Below are positions 31,701 through 43,519 of a DNA stretch of 64,000 bases, in pieces; the stretch's first letter is position 1; each line of letters starts with the position of its first letter. A model generated the notes under the pieces. The model did not search any database, was not told the origin of the DNA, and saw only the letters and a list, made by a program, of their open reading frames with translations. The DNA is from Cranoglanis bouderius (lineage: Eukaryota > Chordata > Actinopteri > Siluriformes > Cranoglanididae). Where the stretch lies: contig CM042564.1 in NCBI GenBank assembly GCA_023630585.1, positions 15,968,242 to 16,032,241 on the forward strand, read 5' to 3'. The translations under genes were made by a program, and so were the position numbers.

Positions 31701-33419
31701 GGTATGCGTTAGCCGAGGCCAGGAAATACATACGCTGCTGAGATGTTGTTTTCTCTCTCACAGCTCCACACCCTTATCGAGGTAGGTACATCTGTACAGG
31801 TAAAAATGCTCCTTTCTGGCTATACCACCTGTTTGTGGCCCACAGGAGAAAGAGTTACAGAGGCTTGGCTACATTTCAGTCTGGCTGCAGTCTTCATCAA
31901 ATCCTAAATCAAAATCTTAGACCAGGTAAAGCTCTCCTCTATGATCCCTTCAGCAGTTAGATGAACCTGGCTCTTGGGGTCATAAAGCCAGATGCTGGGT
32001 GGAATGTTTATAAATAAGGAGTGCCTTATAACCATTAATAATGGAACATTTATGTGGAGCTATGGTTTTTAGCTTGATGAGTATACAGTATGCTCAGATA
32101 TATGTCAGTGTGTAAGTATGTACACAAACCTCAGTAGTCTTTATAAGATGTGTATAACTAATCTGGTCATGTTCAGATTTGCATTATATGTAGGCTCATG
32201 CATGTTGTACATTACAAACTTAAATACAAACCTAAATCCATAAGAACTTCTGCAGAAGAAATATAACTTGGATAGATCTGTGCAGAAAAAGAAACAAAAC
32301 TCAACATTTAAAAAAAAAAAAAATTACTTAAAGAGACATATTTAAAAAAAATATATATATATATAAACTCATCCAAAACTGGTCTGCCAAATGCTGTAAA
32401 TGTAAAAGTAAATTACAAGGTAGCATTTATTAATGTACAATTTATTGACCAGTGGTCTTTGGGCTTGTCTGGTGATTTACATTTTCCCCCCTATGTTTAG
32501 GGAATTAGGTTAGACTGATGTTTGAGATTGTTTTGGCATGTCGCTCACCCTTGAACCCAATTCATTTTTATTTGTAAGGACATTTCTTTCAAGTTGACAA
32601 ACAAAGAAAGGAAAAATAAATAACCCATTGCCACCGAACGTGGGTTTTTTTGTTTGGTCTGGCAGTTGGCTTGGCAATGTTTCCTGTGCAGCCTCATGTT
32701 TTTCTCCTTAAACCTTAGGAGAAAAATGTTGAAACAAAGGCTAGTCTAAGAGCCACAGCTACAACTGGCAATTCAGCCTTTTAGCTTTATCCTCCAAACT
32801 GTCTATTATCTTAACCACTAAATGGAGATCATTTAGCATTTATTCTGAACTTAATTATTATATTAAGTACCTAACTAATGGATAAGCTATCCAACTAGTT
32901 AAGAAACTTATTAGTGTAGTTACATGAGAGGAAGACAGTGATGAAATCAGGGTGCATTCTGATTGCAGTGGTCTGGCACTGATTGATTGATTTATTTATA
33001 ATATTATTATTTTATAAAGTTGAAATTTTCAAGTTGTCCTTGGAAGTTGCTGAGTCCTCAAAACAGTTAAACTTCCAAGATTGTCTGCCTTGGGAACATA
33101 CTGAATGGACCCCTGAAACATTTAGTCTAACATCAAGTTACCAACCCTTTTGTACCAGCATAGAGGCCTTGTGTTATTTTGTTTTTTAATGTATGTATTT
33201 GTTTATTTATTGATTTAAAATAAAAAAATACACTCTTTGCGAATGGAATTTGCTTGTTTGCTTAACTCGTCAAGAGATGGAAACCATATCTTGTACCTGC
33301 TCAGTATAGCACACCAGTGACATGAATATGGGCTATGTATAATTTGGATGTATCCAGTCATATACAGTGACATCTGATTTAATATCTAGCACTTTAAACT
33401 GTTTCTCATTCACCCATAC
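28740..33419. other. Gene-poor intergenic stretch downstream of trmt11
   Basis: About 4.7 kb without a supported gene. Open frames such as 29076-29438, 29471-29758 and 31017-31202 have no recognisable domain, and antisense frames of equal quality overlap them. A GT microsatellite lies at 31606-31636 and A-rich/AT-rich tracts near 32310-32370. Confidence 0.5.
31606..31636. repeat. GT microsatellite
   Basis: (GT)8 TATGTGTGTGTG read directly; it creates the low-complexity open frames here. Confidence 0.9.
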
Positions 33420-33423
33420 TCAT

Positions 33424-33580
33424 ACACCATACAAGGTGCTAGCCTGCCATCGGGAGCAGCTTGGGGTTCAGTGACTTGCCCAAGGACACTTCAGCATGTG
33501 GAGGCATGTGGGCCAGGGATCAAACTACCAACCCTGCGATTAATGGACAACTTGCTCTACCACCTGAGCCACAGCCACCC
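33424..33580 (-). repeat. tRNA-derived SINE
   Basis: On the - strand it starts gggtggctgtggctcaggtgg, truncated here to the recognisable A-box-like gtggctcaggtggtagagca. A B-box-like ggttggtagtttgatccctg follows, then the body aagtgtccttgggcaagtca. This is a common fish SINE layout. The + strand frame 33461-33652 across it is not a gene. Confidence 0.8.
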
Positions 33581-35031
33581 CACAAAAAAGACAATAGAGT
33601 AAATAATCAACCTCATTCCCATTCATTTTCATGCCTTCTCAATCACTGCTGATGGTGCTCTAATTGATGGGCCATTGATATGTGCTGAAAAAATCAGCCC
33701 AAATAGAGATCAAATCTAGGGAGTGTTTCGTTCTGTGTAATCACCTAGCATGACTGCCACTGATAGGCTGCATAACTCAGCCCCAGCCTTGCTTCATACC
33801 CTTCTGTGCATTTTACTTATGACCATTGGTGGTGCTGTTGTGCTTAGATCCACAAAAACCCAAAATAATTCACCTTAACATTTAATAACTTTAATAGCTA
33901 ATAATCTGATTTGAATGCCAAAACCGAAATCGTACATTTCTAGCTTCTTGATCTTTGATAAACAGAGGTGACTTAGCCCTGCTATCTCATTTATACTAAC
34001 TGCTCCTGGTCTTATTGTCCCATTACATTACATTACATTACATTACATTACATTATATCGTTCCAATTTTTTTTTTATTTTTTTTTTTTAACATTAATAG
34101 CTTTACTTTACTTTCCATTTCCTCCATCACAGCACATCTGTCCTAGCACTAGCAGTACTACATAGTTTTTAAGGAAACCTGTGGGAAAATCATACCAAAG
34201 AAAAATAATAGAAAATAAAACTATGCAGAATAATATGTACTGCTGCAAAATCATGGATTACAGTTTGGATTCTGTGGCTATAGGGTGATGGAAAACAAGG
34301 TCTCACAGATCTCTTTTGCTCTCAGTAGGCTATTCACATTCATACAGAATTATTATGTCTGGGTGCCATCTATTTTTACTTCTTTTGAAAAATATTAAAC
34401 TCATAATAATATATAAATATAAAGTTTACAGATCAGTTTTCCACAATTAAAAAAAAAACAAAAAAACTTATTTGTAGGGTTTTGCAGTGGTTTTGCAGTG
34501 CCACTGCAAACTACTGATAAGTACACAAGCCATGATGGTGGCACAAAAGCTTTTTTGTTTTGGTATTAGATTGCAAAGAAAGATAAATTATTCCTATGTT
34601 GATGGGTGTAATTTATATGTAACTCAGGGGTTCTGTTAAATCAAATGAAAATAATAAACAGGACACTGAGGGAAAGGTTTCAGGAATATCTGTCAATGGT
34701 AATCAGAAGATGTATGAGTTTATGTAATTCCTTGAAGCAGGCAATCATCAAACTAATACCCCACTCTTTCAACAGTCTTCTTGGTCTGTAGTGAAAGATA
34801 AAAAAAATTGTGAATGATGTCTTCTGAATGATGCATTGGAAGGCATGATCCATTAAACTTCAGTGGAAAGTGGACCTATTTTACTTGCAGTTAGCCCAGA
34901 GGTTTGCAGAGATTTGAAAGACCCTTGCCTGATTTAGTAGTTTATGAATAGTTTATGAGACACTTAGCACCTCATCACTTTCTCCCAGATGGAACCATAA
35001 ATAAATGGAGCTTGGAGCCTCACCAAGTACA
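33581..35031. other. Intergenic stretch with (ATTAC)n
   Basis: Contains seven tandem CATTA units at 34021-34055 followed by T-rich sequence. No gene is seen. Confidence 0.55.
34021..34055. repeat. Pentanucleotide microsatellite (CATTA)7
   Basis: Seven exact tandem units read directly. Confidence 0.97.
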
Positions 35032-35033
35032 TA

Positions 35034-36253
35034 CAGTGCTCTCCACTAATATTGGCACCATTGGTAAATATGAGCAAAGAAGGCTGTGAAAATTTGTCTT
35101 TATTGTTTAACCTTTTGATCTTTTATTAAAACAATTCACAAAAATACTCTGCTCTCATGGATATCAAACAATTGTGAACACAACTCAGGTTTAAAAGTAA
35201 AAATCAACCTGGAATTGTTATGAATGAACCTGGAATTGGACACATGTCTATATTGTCTCAACGCACTGTGAAGAGGATGGTTCGAGTGGCCAAAAAATCT
35301 CCAAGGATCACAGCTGGAGAATTGCAGAAGTTAGTTGCGTCTTGGGGTCAGAAAGTCTCCAAAACTACAATCCAAAGTCACCTACATCACCACAAGTTGT
35401 TTGGAAGGGTTTCAAGAAAAAAGCCTCTACTCTCATCCAAAAACAAACTCAAGCATCTTCAGTTTGCCAGACACTACTGGAACTTCAAATGGGATCGGGT
35501 TCTATGGTCAGATGAAACCAAAATAGAGCTTTTTGGCAATAAACACCAGAGGTGGTTTTGGTGCACACAGAGAGGTAGCCATATGGAAAAGAACCTCATG
35601 CCCACGGTTAAATATGGTGGTGGCTCTTTAATGCTTTGGGGCTGTTTGGACATTTTGTTGGGAAACATAGCATCATGGACTCTATCAAATATATAAAATA
35701 TCAAATATATTAAGCCAGAAAGCTTCAAATGTGCCGTGGTTGGATCTTCCAGCAGGACAATGATCCAAATCATACATCACTATCAACACAAAAATGGTTT
35801 ACTGACCACAAAATCAAGTTCCTGCGATGGCCATCCCAGTCCTCTAGAAAACCTGTGGGTGAACTGAAGAGGAGAGTCCACCAGCATGGACCTTGAAATT
35901 TGAAGGATCTGGAGAGATTCTGTATGGAGGAATGGTCTCAGATCCCTTGCCATGTATTCTCCAACCTCATCAGGCATTATAGGAGAAGACTCAGAGCTGT
36001 TATCTTGGCAAAGGGAGGTAGCACAAAGTATTGACTAAAAGGGTGCCAAAAATTGTTGCACACCTATATTTAACAAAGATATTTTTTTTTTTATAAACCT
36101 GTGTTGTGTTTGCAATTTTTTGATATCCATGAGAGCAGAGAATTTTTGTGATTTTTTTAAACAAAAGATCAAAAGGTTAAACAATAAAGACAATTTTTCA
36201 TAGCCTTCTTTGCTCATATTTACCAAGGGTGCCAATATTAGTGGAGGGCACTG
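35034..36253 (+). mobile_element. Tc1-like transposon with internal deletions (E)
   Basis: The left end starts cagtgctctccactaatatt and the right end finishes caatattagtggagggcactg. TA duplications lie at 35032-35033 and 36254-36255. The inverted repeats run for well over 100 bp (gagcaaagaaggctgtgaaa and complement, then ttgtttaaccttttgatctt and complement). It is 1220 bp. Relative to D, about 360 bp covering the 5' untranslated part and first helix-turn-helix are missing at about 35193. It is the same family and orientation as D, 7.7 kb away. Confidence 0.94.
35220..36034 (+). pseudogene. Tc1-like transposase pseudogene of element E
   Basis: The frame at 35220-35696 lacks the first helix-turn-helix but keeps the second (SQRTVKRMVRVAKKSPRITA, HHHKLFGRVSRKKPLL) and the first catalytic Asp (LWSDETKIELFG). 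After a loss at about 35647 the frame shifts. QQDNDPNHTS carries the second Asp. The block that should hold the third acid (SPDLNPIENLW in relatives) is collapsed to SQSSRKPVGELKRR, so the catalytic Glu is gone. The C terminus ends GSTKY and TGA at 36032-36034. Confidence 0.88.
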
Positions 36254-37373
36254 TATGGTGCTTTGCAGCTGATGGCACATCAGACCATCGTTATCAGGCC
36301 TGCGCCTATGTGCTATCTACACTGTAAAACTGAGTAGTTTGGTTTTACTCTCAGACAGCAGTCTTGGAATTTTAGTGGCTGGACAGTTTCCAGGTTTTGT
36401 TTCTCTCAAAACACCTGATCCAGCTCTTTAGCTAATTATCAAGGCATGTATGAGTTGAATCAGATGCGCTTGGAGCGGGAACATTTTGAAATTGTGCAGG
36501 GCAGTGAATGTTGAGAGCATCTGTTCTAATAGGTCAGAGAAGGGAAATCACAGAGCACCAAAATAAAGAGGCTCACGGCCTTCTTGCGTTCTTTTTAGGT
36601 GTCACAGGTTCTCCTGGGAATCCCAAAGCCAGCAAACCAGAAAATGGCAAGTGCAATACCACTCCATTTCCCTTTAAATTTAGTTTGTTAGTTTATTTGT
36701 AACCAATGTAAAAGCAGACATTATAGACCTTCACCTATGCTTTTATTTAGGGTAATTTGACTTTGCTTTTCCTTTTCATTTTACTTCATTTTATGAAATT
36801 GCTTTTTAATTAGACCTCTAAAATGTGATTACATTAAATGATTAATGCCGTAGTGTTTGCAGAATAACAGTAAATGTACCAAAATATTTAAACATGTGTG
36901 AACTAATGTGCAGTCATCGGGTCATCCAATTTTAGATCTTTTTTTTTCTTTTGTCTAGGGTGCATGGACATTCAGTTCTGTTTGTTAGTATCTCCCAATA
37001 TGAAATATGAATTTCAGAACGTTGGCTATGATTTGTCCCATTGGCCCAGGAAAAAAGAACATCATACATTATTTTGGACATAACATTAATTTAATAAATA
37101 TCAAAAGAACCATCCCTTAATGAATATTAATGAACATGTGCGTACTATATGCAATGTATCAAAGGCTTACTTGTATTGTTTCAGGATCTAGTTTCTTCAA
37201 AAACTACAATTAATCAAACAAATGTGCTTTAGGAATCTAGACACTGCGCAATATTACAGGCAGGGATATGCTCAACCTATTTATTTATTTATTTGTTTGT
37301 TTATTTATTTATCCAATTGTTATAAATTAGTGTGGTCTGGTTGACATTAAAGTACCTTTTTATTTCTTTATTT

Positions 37374-37375
37374 AC

Positions 37376-37443
<68 letters not shown>
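37374..37443. repeat. Tetranucleotide microsatellite (CTAT)17
   Basis: About 17 uninterrupted CTAT units read directly, a strong candidate for length variation between individuals. Confidence 0.97.
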
Positions 37444-40002
37444 TATATGGCTAATTGTTTTTCATAATGCAGTTTCAGGAAGTCATGAAAGGCATGTTGA
37501 TCTTTCATCCCATAATCAGTTCTTTCATCTAAATGAGTCTTGATTTAGAGTGATTTGATTAATTATGAAATATTAGATAATGGCAAATGGATTTTGATTA
37601 TTGATTTTAATTACTCATTAATGAGTAATTAATCTCTTTGCTTATGTTTCCTTTCCTGATTACCTGTTTGGTGCTTTGTTATTCTGCTACAGTAAAACCT
37701 ATTTGTGCACATATTATCATGAATAGAGCCCCCTGCTGCTCTTTCGGGTTTCATGAACTCCTACCTAACTTGGCTCAAGAATTTCAAGATGATGATGAAT
37801 CATGAGCTCCTTAGATATGGTGCAGCCCCTGTTTATGGGTGTTGGTCTGACAGGTTCGAGCTTCTGTTCTTTTAAGGGGAACAAGATGTTGCCTTCTAGT
37901 AAGGCCTTAATGCTTATATATTGCACCCCGAAATGTAGAAAAGATGTAGATCAAATGCAAGGCACAGCAGTTATGCAGTATATCATATATTACAGAAATT
38001 GATACATGTAGCTTTTTACCATTTAGCTAATGCTTTATACTGATGTGGATCCAATATTGTAAATCATTGTCCTGCCAGCAAGATTAATATAATGCAGCAT
38101 TGAGCAGGTAAAAAAAAGATGCAATCGTGTAATGCCATGGCATTCAGCTGGTCTTCAGCTACTTGCCTTTGTTTGGCATCAGTAGGTTAATTATTCACTT
38201 AGTGCTTGATTGGGTGGTCTATAAATGGCACTTTATAGGACCTGGACTTTTACTCTTCATCCTAACGAGACTGGATACTTCTGTTTTATTCCCCTCCAAG
38301 TAGCTAAAAATCTCTTAAATTATAAGTAAGTAGAGTTTACTGATCTGATATTTCTTTGGCCTGTACTTGCATGAATGCCATAACACATTTTGGAGCACCT
38401 GGTCAAAAGCCACATTCTGAGAAAATGTAAAATCCCACTTGATTTATATTATGAAAATTTACCATGTTTATATTCACCTTCAGTTCTAGCCAGCAGTATC
38501 AATTGCTTGCCAGTGAGCATTAAAAGTTCATCCCATGTCAAACGCAAAAGTCTGTGCTAGCAAAATGAGCATGAGAAATGAGGGGGAAATCAAACGTTCT
38601 TCAAATTTCCAGAGAAATATCTTGTTGCTGTAATAATAATGCCTTATGACTGACAGCTTTAAGGCGAAATTGGCTAGATAGTTCCAAACTGAACATAGAA
38701 CCTGGTGCAGCTGAGCAGATTTCATTGCAGTGAATGAAACCTGTATAGACCCTTAGGTCCATAGAGATTTCTAATACATCCATCACCAGACAAATTCAAG
38801 AGGCCTTTAGAAGTTCTCAATTGTTTGGTCTGAGAGAAAACAGTTAGAGACCATTGCCTTATAGCTGTGGGCCTCACTAAAGGAGAGCGAAGCAGCAGTT
38901 TGCAGAGGTATGTGGAGGAAAGCAGTGACAGGCTTTTTAAGCTTCCTCTTTGATGTCTTTCGTCCTCTGGGAGTTGAAAGGGTAATGTGAGAAGCCAGAG
39001 AGCACAATGCTGCTCTCACCTGTGCCCTTTGAAGATCCAAAAAGGCCAACTATACCCAGGACATCTCCATCACTAGATCCATAGATGCTTATGATCACAC
39101 AACCACCACCCCCCACCCCCACCCAAAAACTTTTTTTTGGTCCTGCATGCACAAGTCAGGCTTTACAAAGTATTTGAGGTAATGTGTTCCTTGGTGCTCT
39201 GGTTACAGTGACTCTTGTTCAGTATGGGGTGAAGGACATTCTGCTTCATGCCTCAATTACTTAGTGCCTGTATGCCATTGAACCGTAAGGTTCACCTCCT
39301 AGCCTTGCCACTCATCTGGCCAGTTTTTCTCCTTCTATGGCAGTTTCCTTTAGACACTTCAACAACTGTTTTTTTTAAAGGTCTTGTTTCATCTGCCATG
39401 CAATTGACCATTCAGTCAACATGACACAAGCTTAATTTAGCAAGTATGCTGCTGGAGAATTTTGGTTTACTAAAACTAAATACGACTATGTTTATAATGA
39501 GAAAAGAGCCCAGGCTATTAATAAGAAGCATATGACACAAACACGACCGTGAGAAACAATCATACAAAGTGGATTATGTGGAGAATGGATTAAACTAACA
39601 AGCTACAGATAACTGAAGGGTTTGAAAACATTTTTTAAATCAGCACTTAATCTGGAGCTTCAGTTGAGTGTTATAGAGAAAGATATGATGCTCATCTTTC
39701 TGTCTAATGCAGCCATGTGAGGGAGTCAGTGGGTCAAGAACACTGAATACAGGTCAGCATGAAGAGTGTGTAAACACAAATGATATCCACACAAGGATAA
39801 ACAAAAAAACTATTCAAAAGGTGGTGAATTAACAAAGGAATTATTTATGAGACATTGAAAGATATGGTTTGAATCAAGATGAAGGTAGTATTCCAGTGCA
39901 GACAGGTGAAAAAGATACTCTTCCAGGTCAGGGCAAGGTCATCATGCAGGAGAAAGAAGAGCAACTCTGCATGAGGTAATTCCTTAACAACCACACATAC
40001 AG

Positions 40003-40011
40003 GTGTGTGTG

Positions 40012-40092
<81 letters not shown>
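40003..40092. repeat. 90-bp alternating purine-pyrimidine tract (GT)n GCGC (AC)n
   Basis: GTGTGTGTGCGCGCACACAC followed by about 36 further AC units. Every step alternates purine and pyrimidine. It explains open frames of pure CVCV and THTH on both strands. Confidence 0.96.
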
Positions 40093-40094
<2 letters not shown>

Positions 40095-41798
40095 TGGGAT
40101 GGCAAGGGCTCATTGTCAGAGCAAATACTGCTGAAGGGTTCTGTCCCTCTCTGGTAGGGTCACAGAGGACCTGTTCTGAAACAGAATAGCCCATGCACCT
40201 GCCAGCCATCCAATGGCATGAAATATTCATTTGTGTTCATATCTAGCTTTCTAAACAGACACCATAACAGTAGAAGTAGTATAAAGTACTGGTGGAATCT
40301 TTAGGCTTTGCATTTCATATAGTCTGCAGATCCTGTGACTACTGATTATCCTTGAAACTGAAATGCAACATAAGTAACCTTCTATGATCTATACCCTTCT
40401 CCTAAGCCTTAGTGAGTCACACAGTGTATATCTGTCAGGAGCCTGACTCCTCCCTATCATATTTCCATCTGGAAATAATAACCACATTAATCTGGCCTCT
40501 GTGCTATTCATCACCGATAAGTCTCTGCTGCAACCTTTATGACCCTCACCTCCACTGGTGTCTTTACCATGCGAAGGTCGAATCCCCCTTTCCTGCCTGT
40601 CCTCTCAGCCAGCAGCTTTCACCTCTGAGTGACTCTAACTTCTGGCAACATGACAATCTCTTTCTGTCTCCACGGGACCCGCCTGAACCAACACTGGCCT
40701 AATCCCCAAGGTTGCCTTCCCCTCATGGGGATACAAGCACTGACCAACCCGGCAGAGCTCCAGGAATCTCCTCTTTTAATCTCTGTGCAAAATCATGCGA
40801 CCATCTTCACATTGTTATTAGCACAGGTGGTGTATTAGCAACCTTGTTTATTACTTTCAGATGGTGTGATGTGGTAGTGCTATGTGCTACTGGGTGTTTA
40901 TGTTTGCTTATTTATTTACTTTTAGTGGGTATCATTGTGTCAGGTGTAACTGACACATTATACAAGATACAATAATAGCCTGCAGACCTCATCCAGATCT
41001 TGTGGGCTTAGCTTGCATTGTTGAAATTTTGTCAAACATTTTTTTGATGGAATGATGGAACCTTCCAACTATTTTTGAAGATGATCCTGGAATGTCTGTG
41101 CCCTTTATTTAGTCTCAACATGCCAACTGGCATGGCCAGACAGTATTAGTAAGTGCTGCTAATCAGACAAAGTAACAATACCCGGTCAGCGCTACAAATA
41201 GATGTTATATAGCTTCAGAATCTGTAATGCCTTCCCCAGTAGCACTTTGACCATGATAAACTGTTTGGATCTGCTTAATTTCACCACCGAGTCATAGGTC
41301 AGACAACAAATTACTGATAGGGAGGATTTAGTAGCCATGTTGATTTAAACACATCACCAACAGCTCTGTTTTCTCTCCTCTTGTCCTACATGAAGTTGTG
41401 AGGACCTCCCACACCAGTGTAAGACCTTTGTAGAAAGATCTCAATGACTCCTTGGGCTGTAGAACTAGCTAAGTTCAGGTTTGTTAGAAATGTGATGTTG
41501 TATAAGGAGATGCCCTCAGTGTGAGGAGACTAAGCGAGTGGGACTGCAAGCATGAGAGGCATCTCGGCCCTGTAGTCCCATATGTTCAGAGGCTAAGGTC
41601 AGTGAACCCAAGCACGTAAAACAAACTGTTAAGCTAACAGAGGGCACCATGCCTCACCGCACACACATTCTTGTCAGGAAGAGCTCCCATGGCTCTCACA
41701 GTCAGATGGCTGGATTGAGTTTATTTAATGCTTGAAAAAAACTTTGACCATGGACTCCAGTCTCCCAGGCAGATGCTGTGAGACAGTAGTAGATGGAA

Positions 41799-41800
<2 letters not shown>

Positions 41801-41847
<47 letters not shown>
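41801..41847. repeat. GT microsatellite
   Basis: About 23 uninterrupted TG units read directly. Confidence 0.97.
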
Positions 41848-41848
<1 letters not shown>

Positions 41849-42034
41849 CTCCTTTTCACCAGGGTGCCCTATGGTTAATTGGATTGCAACAGCAATTGCT
41901 GATGGGAGAGAATAATCACCCTGCATTGTTATCAGAGCAGCATTGACCTGATAACATGAGCCCTCCACTCCCCCAAAATGCCACATCAACCCACATAATG
42001 AGAGGAGCTCTTTCTCAATCTACAATGGTTTGAT

Positions 42035-42039
42035 ACACA

Positions 42040-42117
<78 letters not shown>
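42035..42117. repeat. CA microsatellite
   Basis: About 40 CA units with one CCC interruption near 42042. Confidence 0.96.
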
Positions 42118-42121
<4 letters not shown>

Positions 42122-42460
42122 AAGAACATACCTCAAATCAAAACCACTCACAATTTTTTTAATTGATTAAACTCTCACCTTATTATTCACTTATCGATCT
42201 TAAATTATAGTATTTTGTAACAGCTATGAACTAGTCAGTAATTACAATGTAATAGGAAAATTTATGAAACTGGAGATAAATTTACACATAAATTTACAAA
42301 CAAATGGCTGGTAAAACACAACTCATGCAGGTGACACAATTAAACAATTAAAATCCTATCAAAAACATGCTCTGTGGCCTGTTGAAAAATGCCGTTCTAT
42401 TGGGAAAATATCAATAAATATGATTGGAATTGTGCATATTGTGCTTGTGCATTAGTGCGA

Positions 42461-43515
42461 CATATAAGGAAAACTGAAGAGCAGCTGTTCTTCGGGTGAC
42501 TGAAAATGTCAACGCAGGATGTGATTGGACGGTCAGAAAGAACAGTCCGTCCACAACTATACAGAGGGGGACAGTTAGTTAGGTTGCTGTGCATAAACCC
42601 CTTATTACAAAGAAGATTGCACACTTGTGATTTCAGTGAACCAAAAACCACAGACACTGGTCTAGAGATGTGGGAAGAAGTGATATGGTCAGATGAGTCA
42701 TCCTTCACTATAAAAGTGTGATAATAATTTAATCTTAACCGTAGCAGAGAAAAAAAAACACACACGAGGGGCTGAGTGCCAAATGGTAAGGTATAATGGA
42801 GCTGAACACCCTATATCCTAGGTAGGTCAAACAAAATGAATGTACTGTAAAGCCATTTGGGATTTCCTTTAACTGGAAGGTGTACTTGGATCACAGGACT
42901 GAGGAATGATAAGATTAAGCTATATAATGATAAGACTATCACTGTGGGTAAATAAAAATTAATCTGAAACACTGCTGCTTAAAACTGCTTAAATTATTTA
43001 AATTGCTGGCCTCTTAAATCCACGAGACAAATGACTTTGGAGAAGAGTAGTAAACATTGGCCAACACAACTCTAGCCTACTATTAATGGTTTTTGTGCTG
43101 GTAGAGAAGGGACTTCAGCCAGAGACATTAATCAGAATGATTGTGGAAAAGTGCTAGTGAAAAGTATTAGAGGGAAGGGTCAATGCAAATCAATGGAAAA
43201 TTCTTCTGACTGATCGCCTTTATCCTATCATGAAACATTTCTACCTTGATAGGACTGGTCTCATCCAGGAGGAGCCCACCCCCATCCACAGGGCATGAGG
43301 GCTCACTGGATGATTTGATGCATATGAAATGAAAATGCAATGACCTGCACAGTCACCAAATCTCAACCCAGCTGAATATATATGGGAGATTTTGGAGTGA
43401 TATGTTAGACTGCTCTCTACCGCAATCGTCAAAGCACCGATTGAGAAAATACCTTTTACCTTTTACTTTAATAAAGCACTTGTTGTTTCTTCCTTTATGT
43501 TGTTTCTTTCTTTCA
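42461..43515 (+). mobile_element. Decayed Tc1-like transposon relic (F)
   Basis: No clear terminal repeats remain. Two coding-like blocks in the same orientation match one fish Tc1-like family. The first, 42575-42720, contains PLLQRRLHTCDFSEPK in one frame and WEEVIWSDESSFTIKV in the same ORF, with the first catalytic Asp. The second, about 43205-43450, reads through frameshifts as PTPIHRA, then LNPAEYIWEIL with the third acid, then SSKHRLRKYLL. A tail like tttcatttgtcacacgtc follows near 43510. The stretch between (42720-43030) is unrecognisable. It is clearly older than the other Tc1-like copies here. Confidence 0.65.
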
Positions 43516-43519
43516 TTTG

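Larger units (their letters stand above)
36256..42400. other. Gene-free stretch with several long microsatellites
   Basis: About 6 kb with no supported gene. It holds TTTA-rich repeats near 37278-37312, a long CTAT array, and CA and GT arrays listed separately. Frames at 40412-40975 come from a pyrimidine-rich segment with no domain. Confidence 0.5.

Noticed and set aside
33461..33580. Possible tRNA gene (A and B box-like sequences)
   Set aside because: The surrounding body and truncated cloverleaf match a SINE, not a tRNA gene; the same holds for 13985-14145.
36508..36702. Possible collagen-like exon (GVTGSPGNPKASKPENGK) with an ttttag acceptor
   Set aside because: Only two Gly-X-Y-like units, no donor in frame and no neighbouring exons.
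37374..37443. Possible CRISPR-like regular repeat
   Set aside because: Plain tetranucleotide microsatellite without spacers; the genome is eukaryotic.
40412..40975. Overlapping frames of 96, 69 and 87 codons
   Set aside because: Three frames open at once in a pyrimidine-rich stretch, no domain or splice signals. A retroelement LTR was considered but no terminal TG...CA pair or duplication was found.
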